This document shows, piece by piece, positions 26,458-35,055 of a DNA stretch of 35,055 nucleotides. Position numbers and translations under genes: made by a program. Below the pieces are notes generated by a model that made no database searches, was not told the origin of the DNA, and saw nothing but the letters and a program-made list of their open reading frames with translations. This DNA is from Candidatus Thiobius zoothamnicola (GTDB lineage: Bacteria; Pseudomonadota; Gammaproteobacteria; Chromatiales; Chromatiaceae): positions 1 to 35,055 of the forward strand of contig JAPQLC010000037.1 of the NCBI GenBank assembly GCA_030826945.1. Direction: 5' to 3'. Within the stretch, counting starts at the first letter, position 1; every line of letters starts with the position of its first letter.

Positions 26458-26726
26458 TGGAATACGATGAGAATCAAGTTCAGAACAAGTTCTAAGAACC
26501 GGCTTACGATCTGAATGAGAAAACTTCGTTTGTGATGCTGGGTGCGCAGCGCGTAAAGAACACAGAAACAGCAGGAGTCCGTACAAAGGATTTTGATTGG
26601 ACCGTACGGACATGGCGTGATAACCCAAAGCACTGTCTATCCAGGCGCTCGAGTCAGATACCCGCCCGGCCCCATCTTCCGGATGGTGGGGATCAGCGGA
26701 CACTGCTCAGCACCACGTTAGGCGTA
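26458..26726. other. Intergenic region with inverted repeats
   Basis: No gene is seen in 269 bases. It contains an 8-bp inverted repeat (GTCCGTAC at 26577-26584 and GTACGGAC at 26604-26611), a GC-rich hairpin around 26673-26694 that could end the glycosyltransferase transcript, and GTTAGGC at 26717-26723 just past the yoeB stop. No complete attC site could be built from these. Confidence 0.4.
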
Positions 26727-26987
26727 TTAGTAACCGTAGTGGTATCTAAGTTGTGCAATAAAAATGTAGTCATCTGCCACTTTATATACAATCCGGTGTT
26801 CATCGTTAATACGTCGAGACCAATAGCCAGACAACCCATGCTTCAATGATTCAGGTTTGCCAATTCCTGTAAAAGACTCGCGTTGAATCGCTTTTATCAA
26901 AGTGTTAATTCGTTTAAGCATAGATTTATCGGTTTTCTGCCAATACAGGTAGTTATCCCATGCTTTACTAGAAAACGTGAGTTTCAT
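26727..26987 (-). CDS. yoeB: YoeB mRNA-interferase toxin
   Basis: An 86-residue RelE-superfamily toxin that cleaves mRNA in the ribosome. The family core is intact: residues around GIGKPE, LKHGLSGYWSRRINDEHRIVY (about 46-66) and the C-terminal RYHYGY with the catalytic His and Tyr of YoeB. It overlaps the antitoxin gene upstream by 4 nt, the usual coupling in this module. Confidence 0.96.
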   Translation of the reverse strand: MKLTFSSKAWDNYLYWQKTDKSMLKRINTLIKAIQRESFTGIGKPESLKHGLSGYWSRRINDEHRIVYKVADDYIFIAQLRYHYGY

Positions 26988-27235
26988 TCGATTAATTCAT
27001 GTTCAGTACCGTCGCCAGCTTCAAGCTCTGCTATCGACTCAAGCAGGTGCCTGGCATTTGCAGGGGAACGCAATAAGTATGCAGTTTCTTCCATCGCCTG
27101 GAAATCGTCCAACGAAACCATCACTACGGGGGATTCCCGTTTCCGGGTAATAATTACCGGATCGTGGTCTTTACAGACTCTTTCCATTGTTTTCGCCAAA
27201 TTAGCGCGTGCGACAGTGTAGCTTATGGCATCCAT
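26984..27235 (-). CDS. yefM: YefM antitoxin
   Basis: An 83-residue Phd/YefM antitoxin. The N-terminal DNA-binding fold is recognisable from DAISYTVARANLAKTM and PVVMVSLDDFQAMEETAYLL. The acidic C-terminal tail should bind YoeB. A GAGG lies 7 nt upstream of ATG 27235. Two TGTACA-type hexamers about 20-40 bp upstream form its probable operator. Confidence 0.96.
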   Translation of the reverse strand: MDAISYTVARANLAKTMERVCKDHDPVIITRKRESPVVMVSLDDFQAMEETAYLLRSPANARHLLESIAELEAGDGTEHELIE

Positions 27236-27256
27236 AGAAACCTCTCCACATCAATA

Positions 27257-27274
27257 TGTACACGAAAATGTACT
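27257..27274. promoter_or_regulatory. YefM operator with TGTACA hexamers
   Basis: TGTACA at 27257-27262 and TGTACT at 27269-27274 are spaced 12 bp centre to centre. The TGTACA core is the known recognition element of YefM-YoeB autorepression in E. coli. The site lies 22 bp upstream of the yefM start, where it would overlap the promoter. Confidence 0.75.
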
Positions 27275-27551
27275 TCTACTGTAGCAACGCATAATAAGAC
27301 CGTCAACTCGAACGCATTCAACAATAAAGATACCAGGGTTACTGTGGCATTATCTTGCTGAATTCAAACCAGAAGCCGCCAGCTTGGGCTTGTCAAAGCG
27401 ATACCCGCAAAGCCGCTTGTGATGAGGATACACTGCTAGCTTTACATCAATTGATGGACTCAAAGTAAACTGACTCTTAGTATGACAATATCTCATGCCG
27501 GATCCAGTGTCGCCTAGCACAGAACATAACGTTTGCGAAAGCATGCCTCGC
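27275..27551. other. Intergenic region between yefM and the thiC 3' end
   Basis: Nothing beyond the yefM promoter area is recognised. A minus-strand open frame reaching into thiC (27350-27673) is out of frame with thiC and lacks family similarity. No clear thiC terminator is visible. Confidence 0.4.
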
Positions 27552-29591
<2,040 letters not shown>

Positions 29592-29737
29592 TTAACAAGG
29601 CGTTAGAAATAACACAACTTCAACAAAACATTGACGATTTGAACTCGAAATTCACCATCGCCGCCCCAATATCGTTGCGTCGGCAAATTCATAACGATTT
29701 TGCTGATTACCCTACGGTAATATGGAGTTGTACTCAG

Positions 29738-30727
29738 ATGAAAATAAAATTGGGCGCTTATCTAATCGTCAGTCTCAGCTTGCTATCAAGCATTACGTCA
29801 GCAGAGGAACCCATCAAACCCATAACCCCAGCCAAAGAGATCAATTTGGCTCAGGCGGAGTTGGGTAAACAGCTGTTTTTTGATCCTCGTTTGTCAAAAT
29901 CCGGCTTTATTTCCTGTAATTCATGCCATAACTTGAGCATGGGCGGTACGGATAATCTGAAGACCTCCATTGGCCACAACTGGCAGCAAGGGCCAATCAA
30001 TTCTCCCACTGTATTGAATTCCAGCCTGAACCGTACTCAGTTCTGGGACGGACGTGCTGAGACCTTACAAGAACAAGCTGGCGGCCCAATCGCTAACCCG
30101 GTTGAAATGGCCTTCACACATGCATTGGCAGTGCAGGTATTGTCATCCATTCCAGGCTATGTAACTCAATTTAAGCAAACATTCGGCGTTGACCAAATCA
30201 ATATTGAGCGAGTGACTCAGGCAATCGCCGAATTTGAAAAAACCTTGATAACCCCAAATTCACGTTTTGATCAATGGCTCATGGGCAACCCAAACGCAAT
30301 CTCAGCGCAAGAAAAAGCCGGCTATCAACTGTTTAAGACAAGCGGCTGCATCGCCTGTCATCACGGCGAGGCACTGGGTGGCGACTCTTTCCAGAAAATG
30401 GGTTTAATCGAACCTTATGTAACGCAAAACCCCTCTGAAGGGCGCATTGCCGTAACTGGCAAAGATGCGGATCGCTTTAAGTTCAAAGTGCCAACGCTGC
30501 GCAATGTGGAATTGACCTATCCCTACTTCCACGACGGCGAAGCCGAAACCTTGACCGAAGCTGTTGAAGTAATGGGCCGAATCCAATTAGGCAGAAAATT
30601 CACCGATCAGGAAAATGCCAACATCGTTGCTTTTCTGAAAACGTTGACTGGCCATCAACCCCAGTTAATCCTACCTATCTTACCGCCATCCTCGGATAAT
30701 ACGCCGAGGCCGCAACCGTTTGAATAA
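29738..30727 (+). CDS. Dihaem cytochrome c peroxidase (CcpA/MauG family)
   Basis: A 329-residue periplasmic enzyme reducing hydrogen peroxide with electrons from cytochrome c. The signal peptide is residues 1-22 (KIKLGAYLIVSLSLLSS, ending near ITSAEE). Two c-type haem sites, CNSCH (about residues 61-65) and CIACH (about 205-209), lie in two cytochrome domains. FWDGRAE and NPVEM are family blocks. ATG 29738 is chosen over the 33-codon-longer frame because it starts the signal peptide and GGAG lies 10 nt upstream. A hairpin follows the gene. Confidence 0.95.
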   Translation: MKIKLGAYLIVSLSLLSSITSAEEPIKPITPAKEINLAQAELGKQLFFDPRLSKSGFISCNSCHNLSMGGTDNLKTSIGHNWQQGPINSPTVLNSSLNRTQFWDGRAETLQEQAGGPIANPVEMAFTHALAVQVLSSIPGYVTQFKQTFGVDQINIERVTQAIAEFEKTLITPNSRFDQWLMGNPNAISAQEKAGYQLFKTSGCIACHHGEALGGDSFQKMGLIEPYVTQNPSEGRIAVTGKDADRFKFKVPTLRNVELTYPYFHDGEAETLTEAVEVMGRIQLGRKFTDQENANIVAFLKTLTGHQPQLILPILPPSSDNTPRPQPFE

Positions 30728-30752
30728 AACGGCTAAAGTGCTGACGACAAAG

Positions 30753-30780
30753 CCTTTACCTCAATAAAGGTAAAGGTCTT
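30753..30780 (+). terminator. Terminator after the cytochrome c peroxidase gene
   Basis: A perfect 8-bp stem (CCTTTACC at 30753-30760, GGTAAAGG at 30769-30776) with an 8-nt loop is followed by TCTTTGTT. The T run is imperfect. It separates this gene from the convergent gene ending at 30811. Confidence 0.65.
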
Positions 30781-30810
30781 TGTTACAGGTCGCTCAGCAA
30801 GCAAACAATA

Positions 30811-31212
30811 TCAGGGCCGGATATGTTCGATATATTTCGCGACATCTTCTAATTCAAGCGTGACTGCTTCAGCTTTTATACGAATTGATTGATCAGGGTT
30901 GGCAAATTTAAGATCACAATGCGCCCTGCCCCGACTCTCCAATGGCGAAGGAATCATGTCACGATAGGTATACACATTTTCCCCTACATCACCTCCCGTA
31001 CATTCGGCCGGCAATTCAGGCAAAATAGCATCAGGATCCAGAGTCGCCGCTTTAAACACCAAACCACCATTCTGCCACCAGCGGGTTCGTTCTACCGAAC
31101 CTGTCATGGTTTTCATTAAGTATGCTGGTTCAAAACATACCTTGATTACGTCATCCTCAATCTGCAACGCAGAAATCTTACTACCAACTAAATCAATATG
31201 GATGCTATCCAT
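30811..31212 (-). CDS. Hypothetical protein
   Basis: A 133-residue soluble, acidic protein with no signal peptide or transmembrane segment; it contains a single cysteine cluster region (PAECTGG) and a WWQNGG stretch. I recognise no family. The ATG at 31212 has GAGGA 6 nt upstream, so it is likely translated. The stop of a truncated IS4 transposase lies 9 bp before it on the same strand. It converges on the cytochrome c peroxidase gene. Confidence 0.7.
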   Translation of the reverse strand: MDSIHIDLVGSKISALQIEDDVIKVCFEPAYLMKTMTGSVERTRWWQNGGLVFKAATLDPDAILPELPAECTGGDVGENVYTYRDMIPSPLESRGRAHCDLKFANPDQSIRIKAEAVTLELEDVAKYIEHIRP

Positions 31213-31221
31213 GAGATGTCC

Positions 31222-31446
31222 TCATATCATTTTCTTACGGGCTTGAGTGAAGGCGGATGGCGTCAGTTCCCGCTGCGGTATGCTGCGATCCGCCAACTGG
31301 CTGTAGAAAGTGTCCAACTCATACTGGATTGCACTTTTCAGCAAGTTCATCAGGAACAGGATGAGGTTGAAAAACGGAAGACCACGCCGACGCGTGAAAT
31401 CGGTGCTGGGCGCCCGATGGCGGGTGACAAAATCTGAATCATTCAT
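31222..31446 (-). pseudogene. IS4-family transposase N-terminal remnant
   Basis: The 74 codons match the N-terminus of IS4-type DDE transposases (DFVTRHRAPSTDFTRRRGLP, NLILFLMNLLKSAIQYELD, SAFTQARKK) and then hit a stop. The catalytic domain of about 300 residues is missing, cut at 31222 just ahead of the unknown gene at 30811-31212. It is a truncation relic. Confidence 0.85.
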
Positions 31447-31850
31447 CCGTGTCCGAATAGCGCATAAGGCATTTCTTATCTATTTATGCCGGAATAGGGT
31501 GAGTGGTCAAGGGCTTTCTTTGCGAATGACTCATTTCAAGACGCTCTCGCTACGTTGCTTTTTATGCACATTATTTTAACAATATCAAACACTTATTGCT
31601 AACTTAATGACATTGATGGCAAAGGATACAAATACTCAACTCTGCCCAGGCATTGCAACTCATCGAATAAGGTGATTTCCAAGCACACACAATGCTACAT
31701 GAGCCAAACAAATTGGCTATTTGTGTAGATGGTAATGGGCATTCGGCGCAATGCGTTTCACTGATTGCACCTTACGGTCTTGCGAGTTGTATTTCATGAG
31801 ATATGTTTGCTAATCTCATTTGCACGTATAAAACACGTCTGAGAAAACAT
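31447..31850. other. Intergenic region with one palindromic repeat copy
   Basis: No gene is seen across 404 bases. The left part may be the outer end of the IS4 relic, but no terminal inverted repeat could be matched. The right part contains the first copy of the short palindromic repeat (31740-31777). Confidence 0.45.
31740..31777. repeat. Interspersed palindromic repeat, copy 1
   Basis: GGCGCAAT (31745-31752) and ATTGCACC (31764-31771) form a near-perfect inverted repeat around an 11-nt centre containing GTTTCACT. The same unit recurs at 32451-32487 and 33097-33135. Confidence 0.75.
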
Positions 31851-32081
31851 ATGCAAAAGAAACTGACCATTACCATGGATCAGCAGGTATACGAAAGGCT
31901 ACATGCCGTCATCGGGCGACGCAATATCAGCCAATTTGTGACCAGTTTAGTTCGCCCGCATGTTATCAAACAGGATATGGATGCGGCTTATCAGCAGATG
32001 GCGGCAGATGAAGAACGTGAGTATGAAGCCCTGGAATGGGCAGAAGCCACTCTTGAGAATGTGCGTAATGACCCGAGGTGA
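31851..32081 (+). CDS. Ribbon-helix-helix-type antitoxin (MazE-like partner)
   Basis: A 76-residue protein with a short N-terminal strand (KKLTITMDQQVYERL) and two helices, as in ribbon-helix-helix antitoxins. An acidic tail (DEEREYEALEWAEATLE) should bind the toxin. ATG 31851 is preferred over an upstream ATG at 31803, since homologous antitoxins begin with this strand. It overlaps the MazF/PemK toxin gene by 14 nt, the usual antitoxin-first order. Autoregulation is expected; an operator was not identified. Confidence 0.85.
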   Translation: MQKKLTITMDQQVYERLHAVIGRRNISQFVTSLVRPHVIKQDMDAAYQQMAADEEREYEALEWAEATLENVRNDPR

Positions 32082-32391
32082 GGTATGGTGGGTAAATTTT
32101 AACCCAGCCGTTGGTGGCGAAATACGCAAACAGCGGCCTGCTGTTATTGTCAGCAATGATGTAGCGAATAAGCATCTCAATCGAATTCAGGTTGTGCCCA
32201 TTACCAGTAATACGCGGAAACTCTATCCCAGTGAAGCCTATGTGACTTTATTGGGATCGCAACACAAAGCGTTGGCGGATCAAATTAACACGGTGAGTAA
32301 AATGCGCGCTGGTGACAAAGCTAGCAGTTTATCTTTATCCGATATGGGCAAAATTGATCATGCAATTCAAGTGCAGTTGGATTTGGTATAG
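32068..32391 (+). CDS. MazF/PemK-type endoribonuclease toxin
   Basis: A 107-residue toxin of the PemK/MazF fold. It shows GEVWWVNFNPAVGGEIRKQRP (beta1 and the catalytic Arg loop), VIVSND, and VVPITS, all family signatures. It cleaves single-stranded RNA; the sequence specificity cannot be told. ATG 32068 lies inside the antitoxin gene, giving a coupled pair. Confidence 0.95.
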   Translation: MTRGEVWWVNFNPAVGGEIRKQRPAVIVSNDVANKHLNRIQVVPITSNTRKLYPSEAYVTLLGSQHKALADQINTVSKMRAGDKASSLSLSDMGKIDHAIQVQLDLV

Positions 32392-32450
32392 GCGGGATAA
32401 CATTTTTTTGGGTTCACCTTAAATATTACACCTCGTGTGGGAGCAAGACA

Positions 32451-32487
32451 ATCCAGTGCAATGCGTTCACTTATTGCGCCTTAAGCG
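32451..32487. repeat. Interspersed palindromic repeat, copy 2
   Basis: GTGCAAT (32456-32462) and ATTGCGCC (32473-32480) around GCGTTCACTT repeat the unit seen at 31740-31777. It lies between the MazF-type and RelE-type modules. Confidence 0.72.
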
Positions 32488-32492
32488 GTTAA

Positions 32493-32747
32493 TCACCTTA
32501 AAATCTTATCGTAATCTTCATGCGTTCCAATCCAAAACCATACATAGCCGTCATGGGTTTCAACCGCTAATGCCCGGTAGTCCAATGTCACCCGAACGGA
32601 CCACAATTCACCAACTTTTTTGAAGTGGAGTGAGGGATGGCGCGGATTTTGGCGCAGTAACCCATAAGCTTTATCCGCGTGTTTCTGAATTTCCTCTGGC
32701 AGATGTCGGTAGCAATGCCAAAAATCGGGGTTTGCATGATGGATCAA
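32493..32747 (-). CDS. RelE/ParE-superfamily toxin
   Basis: An 84-residue toxin of the RelE/ParE superfamily. HPSLHFKKVGELWSVRVTLDYRAL (about residues 37-60) followed by the short strand YVWFWIGTHEDYDKIL is characteristic. Cytotoxicity as a translation inhibitor is the family expectation. The start overlaps the partner antitoxin gene by 4 nt. Confidence 0.9.
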   Translation of the reverse strand: MIHHANPDFWHCYRHLPEEIQKHADKAYGLLRQNPRHPSLHFKKVGELWSVRVTLDYRALAVETHDGYVWFWIGTHEDYDKILR

Positions 32748-32944
32748 AGGTGTTTTGTCCGACCAGCGGTATGATCGGCCAGCGCTTTTTCAGCCAGCAT
32801 TTTGAGCTTACCTGATTTGGAATCTTGCTCAATTTGGCGATCCCATTCTTGCCAATCGTGTTCACGAAACCAAACCCTGAATTTTGCGAAATCTGAGGAA
32901 TTTAGCTGCTGCACTTGAATTTCAATTTGTTCCAAATGAGTCAT
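32744..32944 (-). CDS. Antitoxin of the RelE/ParE-type module
   Basis: A 66-residue acidic helical protein; FAKFRVWFREHDWQEWDRQIE and SGKLKMLAEKALADHTAGR match the small antitoxins that accompany this RelE-type toxin. It begins at ATG 32944 and overlaps the toxin by 4 nt. It has no obvious DNA-binding motif at the N-terminus beyond a short helical region. Confidence 0.85.
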   Translation of the reverse strand: MTHLEQIEIQVQQLNSSDFAKFRVWFREHDWQEWDRQIEQDSKSGKLKMLAEKALADHTAGRTKHL

Positions 32945-33096
32945 TGCTTTTTCCAGTAAAGGTGTATTTACATACCAATTGTAGCTGTTGCCTTTATTTT
33001 ACACGAAAGGCAGGATGCGCTATGTCTTCCTATGCTGGCTTGAGCACTACAGTGTCGCGTGGATAGTAAAGCGTATTGCACCATGGTGGCGATGAA

Positions 33097-33135
33097 CATT
33101 CGGCGCAATGTGTTTCACTTATTGTGCTTACGCGG
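33097..33135. repeat. Interspersed palindromic repeat, copy 3
   Basis: GGCGCAAT followed by GTGTTTCACTT and ATTGTGC repeats the unit of copies 1 and 2, with the same CATTC flank as copy 1. It overlaps the 3' end of the DUF2442 reading frame. Confidence 0.75.
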
Positions 33136-33362
33136 GTTGCTTGATAAATAAAGTGTATCTGGACAAAAATCCTGCCCATGTATCCATTGAATACTCCCCA
33201 TAACGGGTTTAACTGTCATGAATGTATGTTTATCGCGCAATTTTTAAATATCCCTTTGTTCAGATAGGGATTTACATCAAATACTCTTTCCTCTCCATTA
33301 TCAAAAGTAATATTTATTGTATAATCCTCGTTCGGAGTAACATCTTTTACTCTTGGGCTCAT
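33115..33362 (-). pseudogene. Frameshifted DUF2442 gene
   Basis: The N-terminal part (MSPRVKDVTPNEDYTINITF, VFDVNPYLNKGIFK) starts at ATG 33362 with GAGGA 5 nt upstream and matches DUF2442. After GIFK the frame enters a dead end, but one frame over the family C-terminus continues (KPVMGSIQWIHGQDFCPDTLYLSS) to TGA at 33115-33117. The shift sits at a run of five A residues near 33240-33250; one extra A would restore the frame. DUF2442 proteins often pair with DUF4160, which is encoded just upstream here. It may be a genuine lesion or a homopolymer sequencing error. Confidence 0.82.
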
Positions 33363-33370
33363 CAGATTCC

Positions 33371-35014
33371 TCACTTTAAAGGGTCTATTTTGAATATATC
33401 CTGACCATTGATTGCCAATTCCCAATCAGCCATCAATTCATCCTGGTGTATTTCTATCCAAGCCTGTACAAGTCGTTTTTTGTTAGATTCTAGGGTGCCT
33501 GCAATAAGTTCCGCATCTTCAATGGAAAACACCGCTTCTTCATCTTGATATTTGACATGAATATGCGGCAATTTATGTTGTTGGTTGTCAAACGGTATAT
33601 GATCTCGGTGGAAGTTTATCTTATCTTTACCCGTTTTTCCATTATTGGCTAATGTTGTACTTTTCGATTTTCCATATGCCTGACGATCCCCACAGGCAGA
33701 ATAGCTTTTCCCTTTACTATTTCCGCCATCATTATTTGAGGATTTCTGATTTTTCTTCCCATCATTTTCACAATCCAGCTTGTCGTATTCAAGCTTTAAT
33801 CTATCAAATTTACGCCGGGAATTGCTGTTCCGGCAGCGGCTACCCCAGCGCCTACTCCTGCTTTTGCCGCTGCTTTAATAACCTTTTTCCCCAGCACCTT
33901 TAATAGTGGCTTTTTCCAGCTTACGCATCTGCCGCTCAATGGCTTTGCAAACCGGATTCATTTTTAGACCACTGGGATCAACTTGGTTTAGCGGATCATT
34001 CCCCACATACCGATAAAAATTAAAATCCCCGCTGAGCAGTCCGATAGGATCCGGGCTGATAAACCGGCGTTGTGTCGGGTCATAGTACTTGGCGCGGTAG
34101 TAATACAGGTCGGGCCAGTCGAATTCGCGGCCTGTGTAGGCGAACGGGTTGTGGGTTTCCGCCTTTTTTTGGTGTCCGGTGATATTGCCAAAAGCATCGT
34201 AGGCAAAGCTTTCGACGATTTCGCCTTGTTCGTCGGTCAGGGCGGTAATGCTACCCTGATGGTCGCGGTGGTAGTAGTAGCACCGCTCGGTTTGGCTTTT
34301 TTCCAGGTGGTTGCGGTCGGTTTCGCCCAGTTCGTCCCAAACTGCTTGCTGGGCTTCGGTCAGTGGTTTGGGTTCATGCCCATAGGTGGTGATCGCCAGC
34401 GGGGTATCAATCGCCTGGTCGTGGATAATGGTCGCCAGCAGTTGGTCGTTGCCGTCCAGGATGGCGACCAGGTTGTGGCCCTGGTACAGGTAGCGCCGGG
34501 TTGTGGTCTGGTCATTTTAGGTATGGCTTTTTTTGGCCCGCCGGTTGAGTGCATCGTATTCAAATTGCAGTTGTTCGGTGTTGCCTTCGGCATCCGTGTG
34601 GATGGCCTGGGTGAGTTGGTCGAACAGGCTCCAGGTATAGGTCGTTTTGGCTTTGGTTTCCTTGTGTTGTTTTTCGACCAGGTTACCACGCCCGTCATAG
34701 CGGTATTTGTGCTGCCCGTCGCTTTGCAAGCGGCCTTGCGCATCATAGCTTTGGCTATTGTCAATCGGGTTGCCCGCTGCATCATGGTAGTAGGGCTGTT
34801 CGCTGGTTTGCGATAGCTGGCCGAGCGGGTCGTATTGGTATTCGGTATCGTTCTTTTGTGCGACCAGGCCAAGCGGGTTGTATTGGTAGTGGATTGGTGG
34901 CAGTTTGTTGTCTTGTTCGCCCAGGGTTTGCAGTTGGCCGCTGTCGGTATAGGCATAGTGCTCGGTCAGGCCGTTGGGGTATTGGCGTTCGCTGACCTGC
35001 CAGGGCAATCGGAC
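33371..35014 (-). pseudogene. Decaying RHS-repeat gene with DUF4160 C-terminal tip
   Basis: From 35014 leftward the minus strand encodes YD repeats (YQYDPLGQL, YRYDGRGNLV, YEYDALNRR-like units) and the RHS core end (LYYYRAKYYDPTQRRFISPD, NFYRYVGNDPLNQVDPSGL, near 34000-34100), then a variable tip. The reading frame is broken by TAA at 34517-34519, and by paired frameshifts around 33885 and 33815 (the KAAAKAGVGAGVAAAG stretch is in another frame). The last open stretch (33874-33371) holds a basic linker and then RDHIPF, LPHIHVKYQ and VFSIEDAEL, a DUF4160 domain. No ATG or GTG occurs there (only TTG 33571), so DUF4160 can only be the RHS tip. The 5' part beyond 35014 is lost or out of the window. 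Confidence 0.8.
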
Positions 35015-35055
35015 TTAATTTAGGCCAAGGATTTTAAGCAAATACTGGTTGTCCC

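Noticed and set aside
26460..26726. Integron attC site suggested by GTTAGGC next to yoeB
   Set aside because: No matching RYYYAAC/GTTRRRY partner at a suitable distance and no integrase were found; one 7-mer is not enough.
31740..33135. CRISPR array
   Set aside because: Three palindromic repeats lie 600-700 bp apart with genes between them, not regularly spaced with short spacers, and there are no cas genes.
34070..34816. 248-codon plus-strand ORF across the RHS region
   Set aside because: It is the antisense of the RHS YD repeats; its composition (Val/Gly/Phe-rich, no motif) is what the reverse of RHS codons produces.

Overview
The window is a chromosomal piece of a proteobacterium, most probably a gammaproteobacterium. 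The evidence is the gene neighbourhoods: priA-lipA, rnhA-dnaQ as an overlapping pair, purK-purE, carA-carB-greA, surE-pcm, a tRNA Gly-Cys-Leu operon, thiC behind a TPP riboswitch, and LpxL-type and WaaG-like LPS genes. Housekeeping genes are about 50-60% G+C by eye (37 G+C of 60 in 17941-18000). The first 4.7 kb are clearly AT-richer (20 of 60 in 3421-3480), which suggests horizontal acquisition. I cannot name the species.

Layout. (A) 1-4696: an AT-rich, single-strand cluster of a DMT/EamA exporter, a stand-alone AlaX tRNA-editing protein, a CysK-like PLP enzyme, a serine-acetyltransferase-like protein with an unknown C-terminal domain, and a thioredoxin. I read this as a possible pathway for a beta-substituted alanine, i.e. 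a non-protein amino acid, with its own exporter and tRNA proofreading as self-protection. This is the most interesting part of the window. (B) 4698-6146: insertion-sequence debris, with an IS200/IS605 element carrying a stop codon in tnpA, two IS30 relics and a frameshifted DDE transposase. (C) 6147-13852: a paired inverted DnaA box, then priA, lipA, tRNA-Phe, rnhA, dnaQ, purE/purK, a small conserved-looking protein and pdxH. (D) 13872-15252: a minus-strand set of a P-type-ATPase fragment holding only the actuator domain, a 29-residue ORF and a YtxH-like protein. (E) 15607-22934: tRNA Arg, Leu, Cys and Gly genes with a near-perfect promoter, then carAB, greA, surE and pcm. (F) 23084-26457: a C45-like Ntn hydrolase, a lipid A acyltransferase and a glycosyltransferase. 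(G) 26727-30727: YefM-YoeB with its TGTACA operator, thiC with a TPP riboswitch, and a dihaem cytochrome c peroxidase. (H) 30811-35055: an accessory zone with an unknown gene, an IS4 remnant, a MazF-type and a RelE-type toxin-antitoxin pair, three copies of a short palindromic repeat, and a decaying RHS gene whose tail runs into a DUF4160 domain followed by a frameshifted DUF2442 gene.

How the parts connect. In region A the acetyltransferase would make an activated serine, the PLP enzyme would replace its side chain, the exporter would remove the product, and AlaX would clear tRNA charged with it. The ribosome-attacking toxins, the RHS tip and the IS debris mark region H and the YefM-YoeB locus as accessory DNA inserted among core genes.
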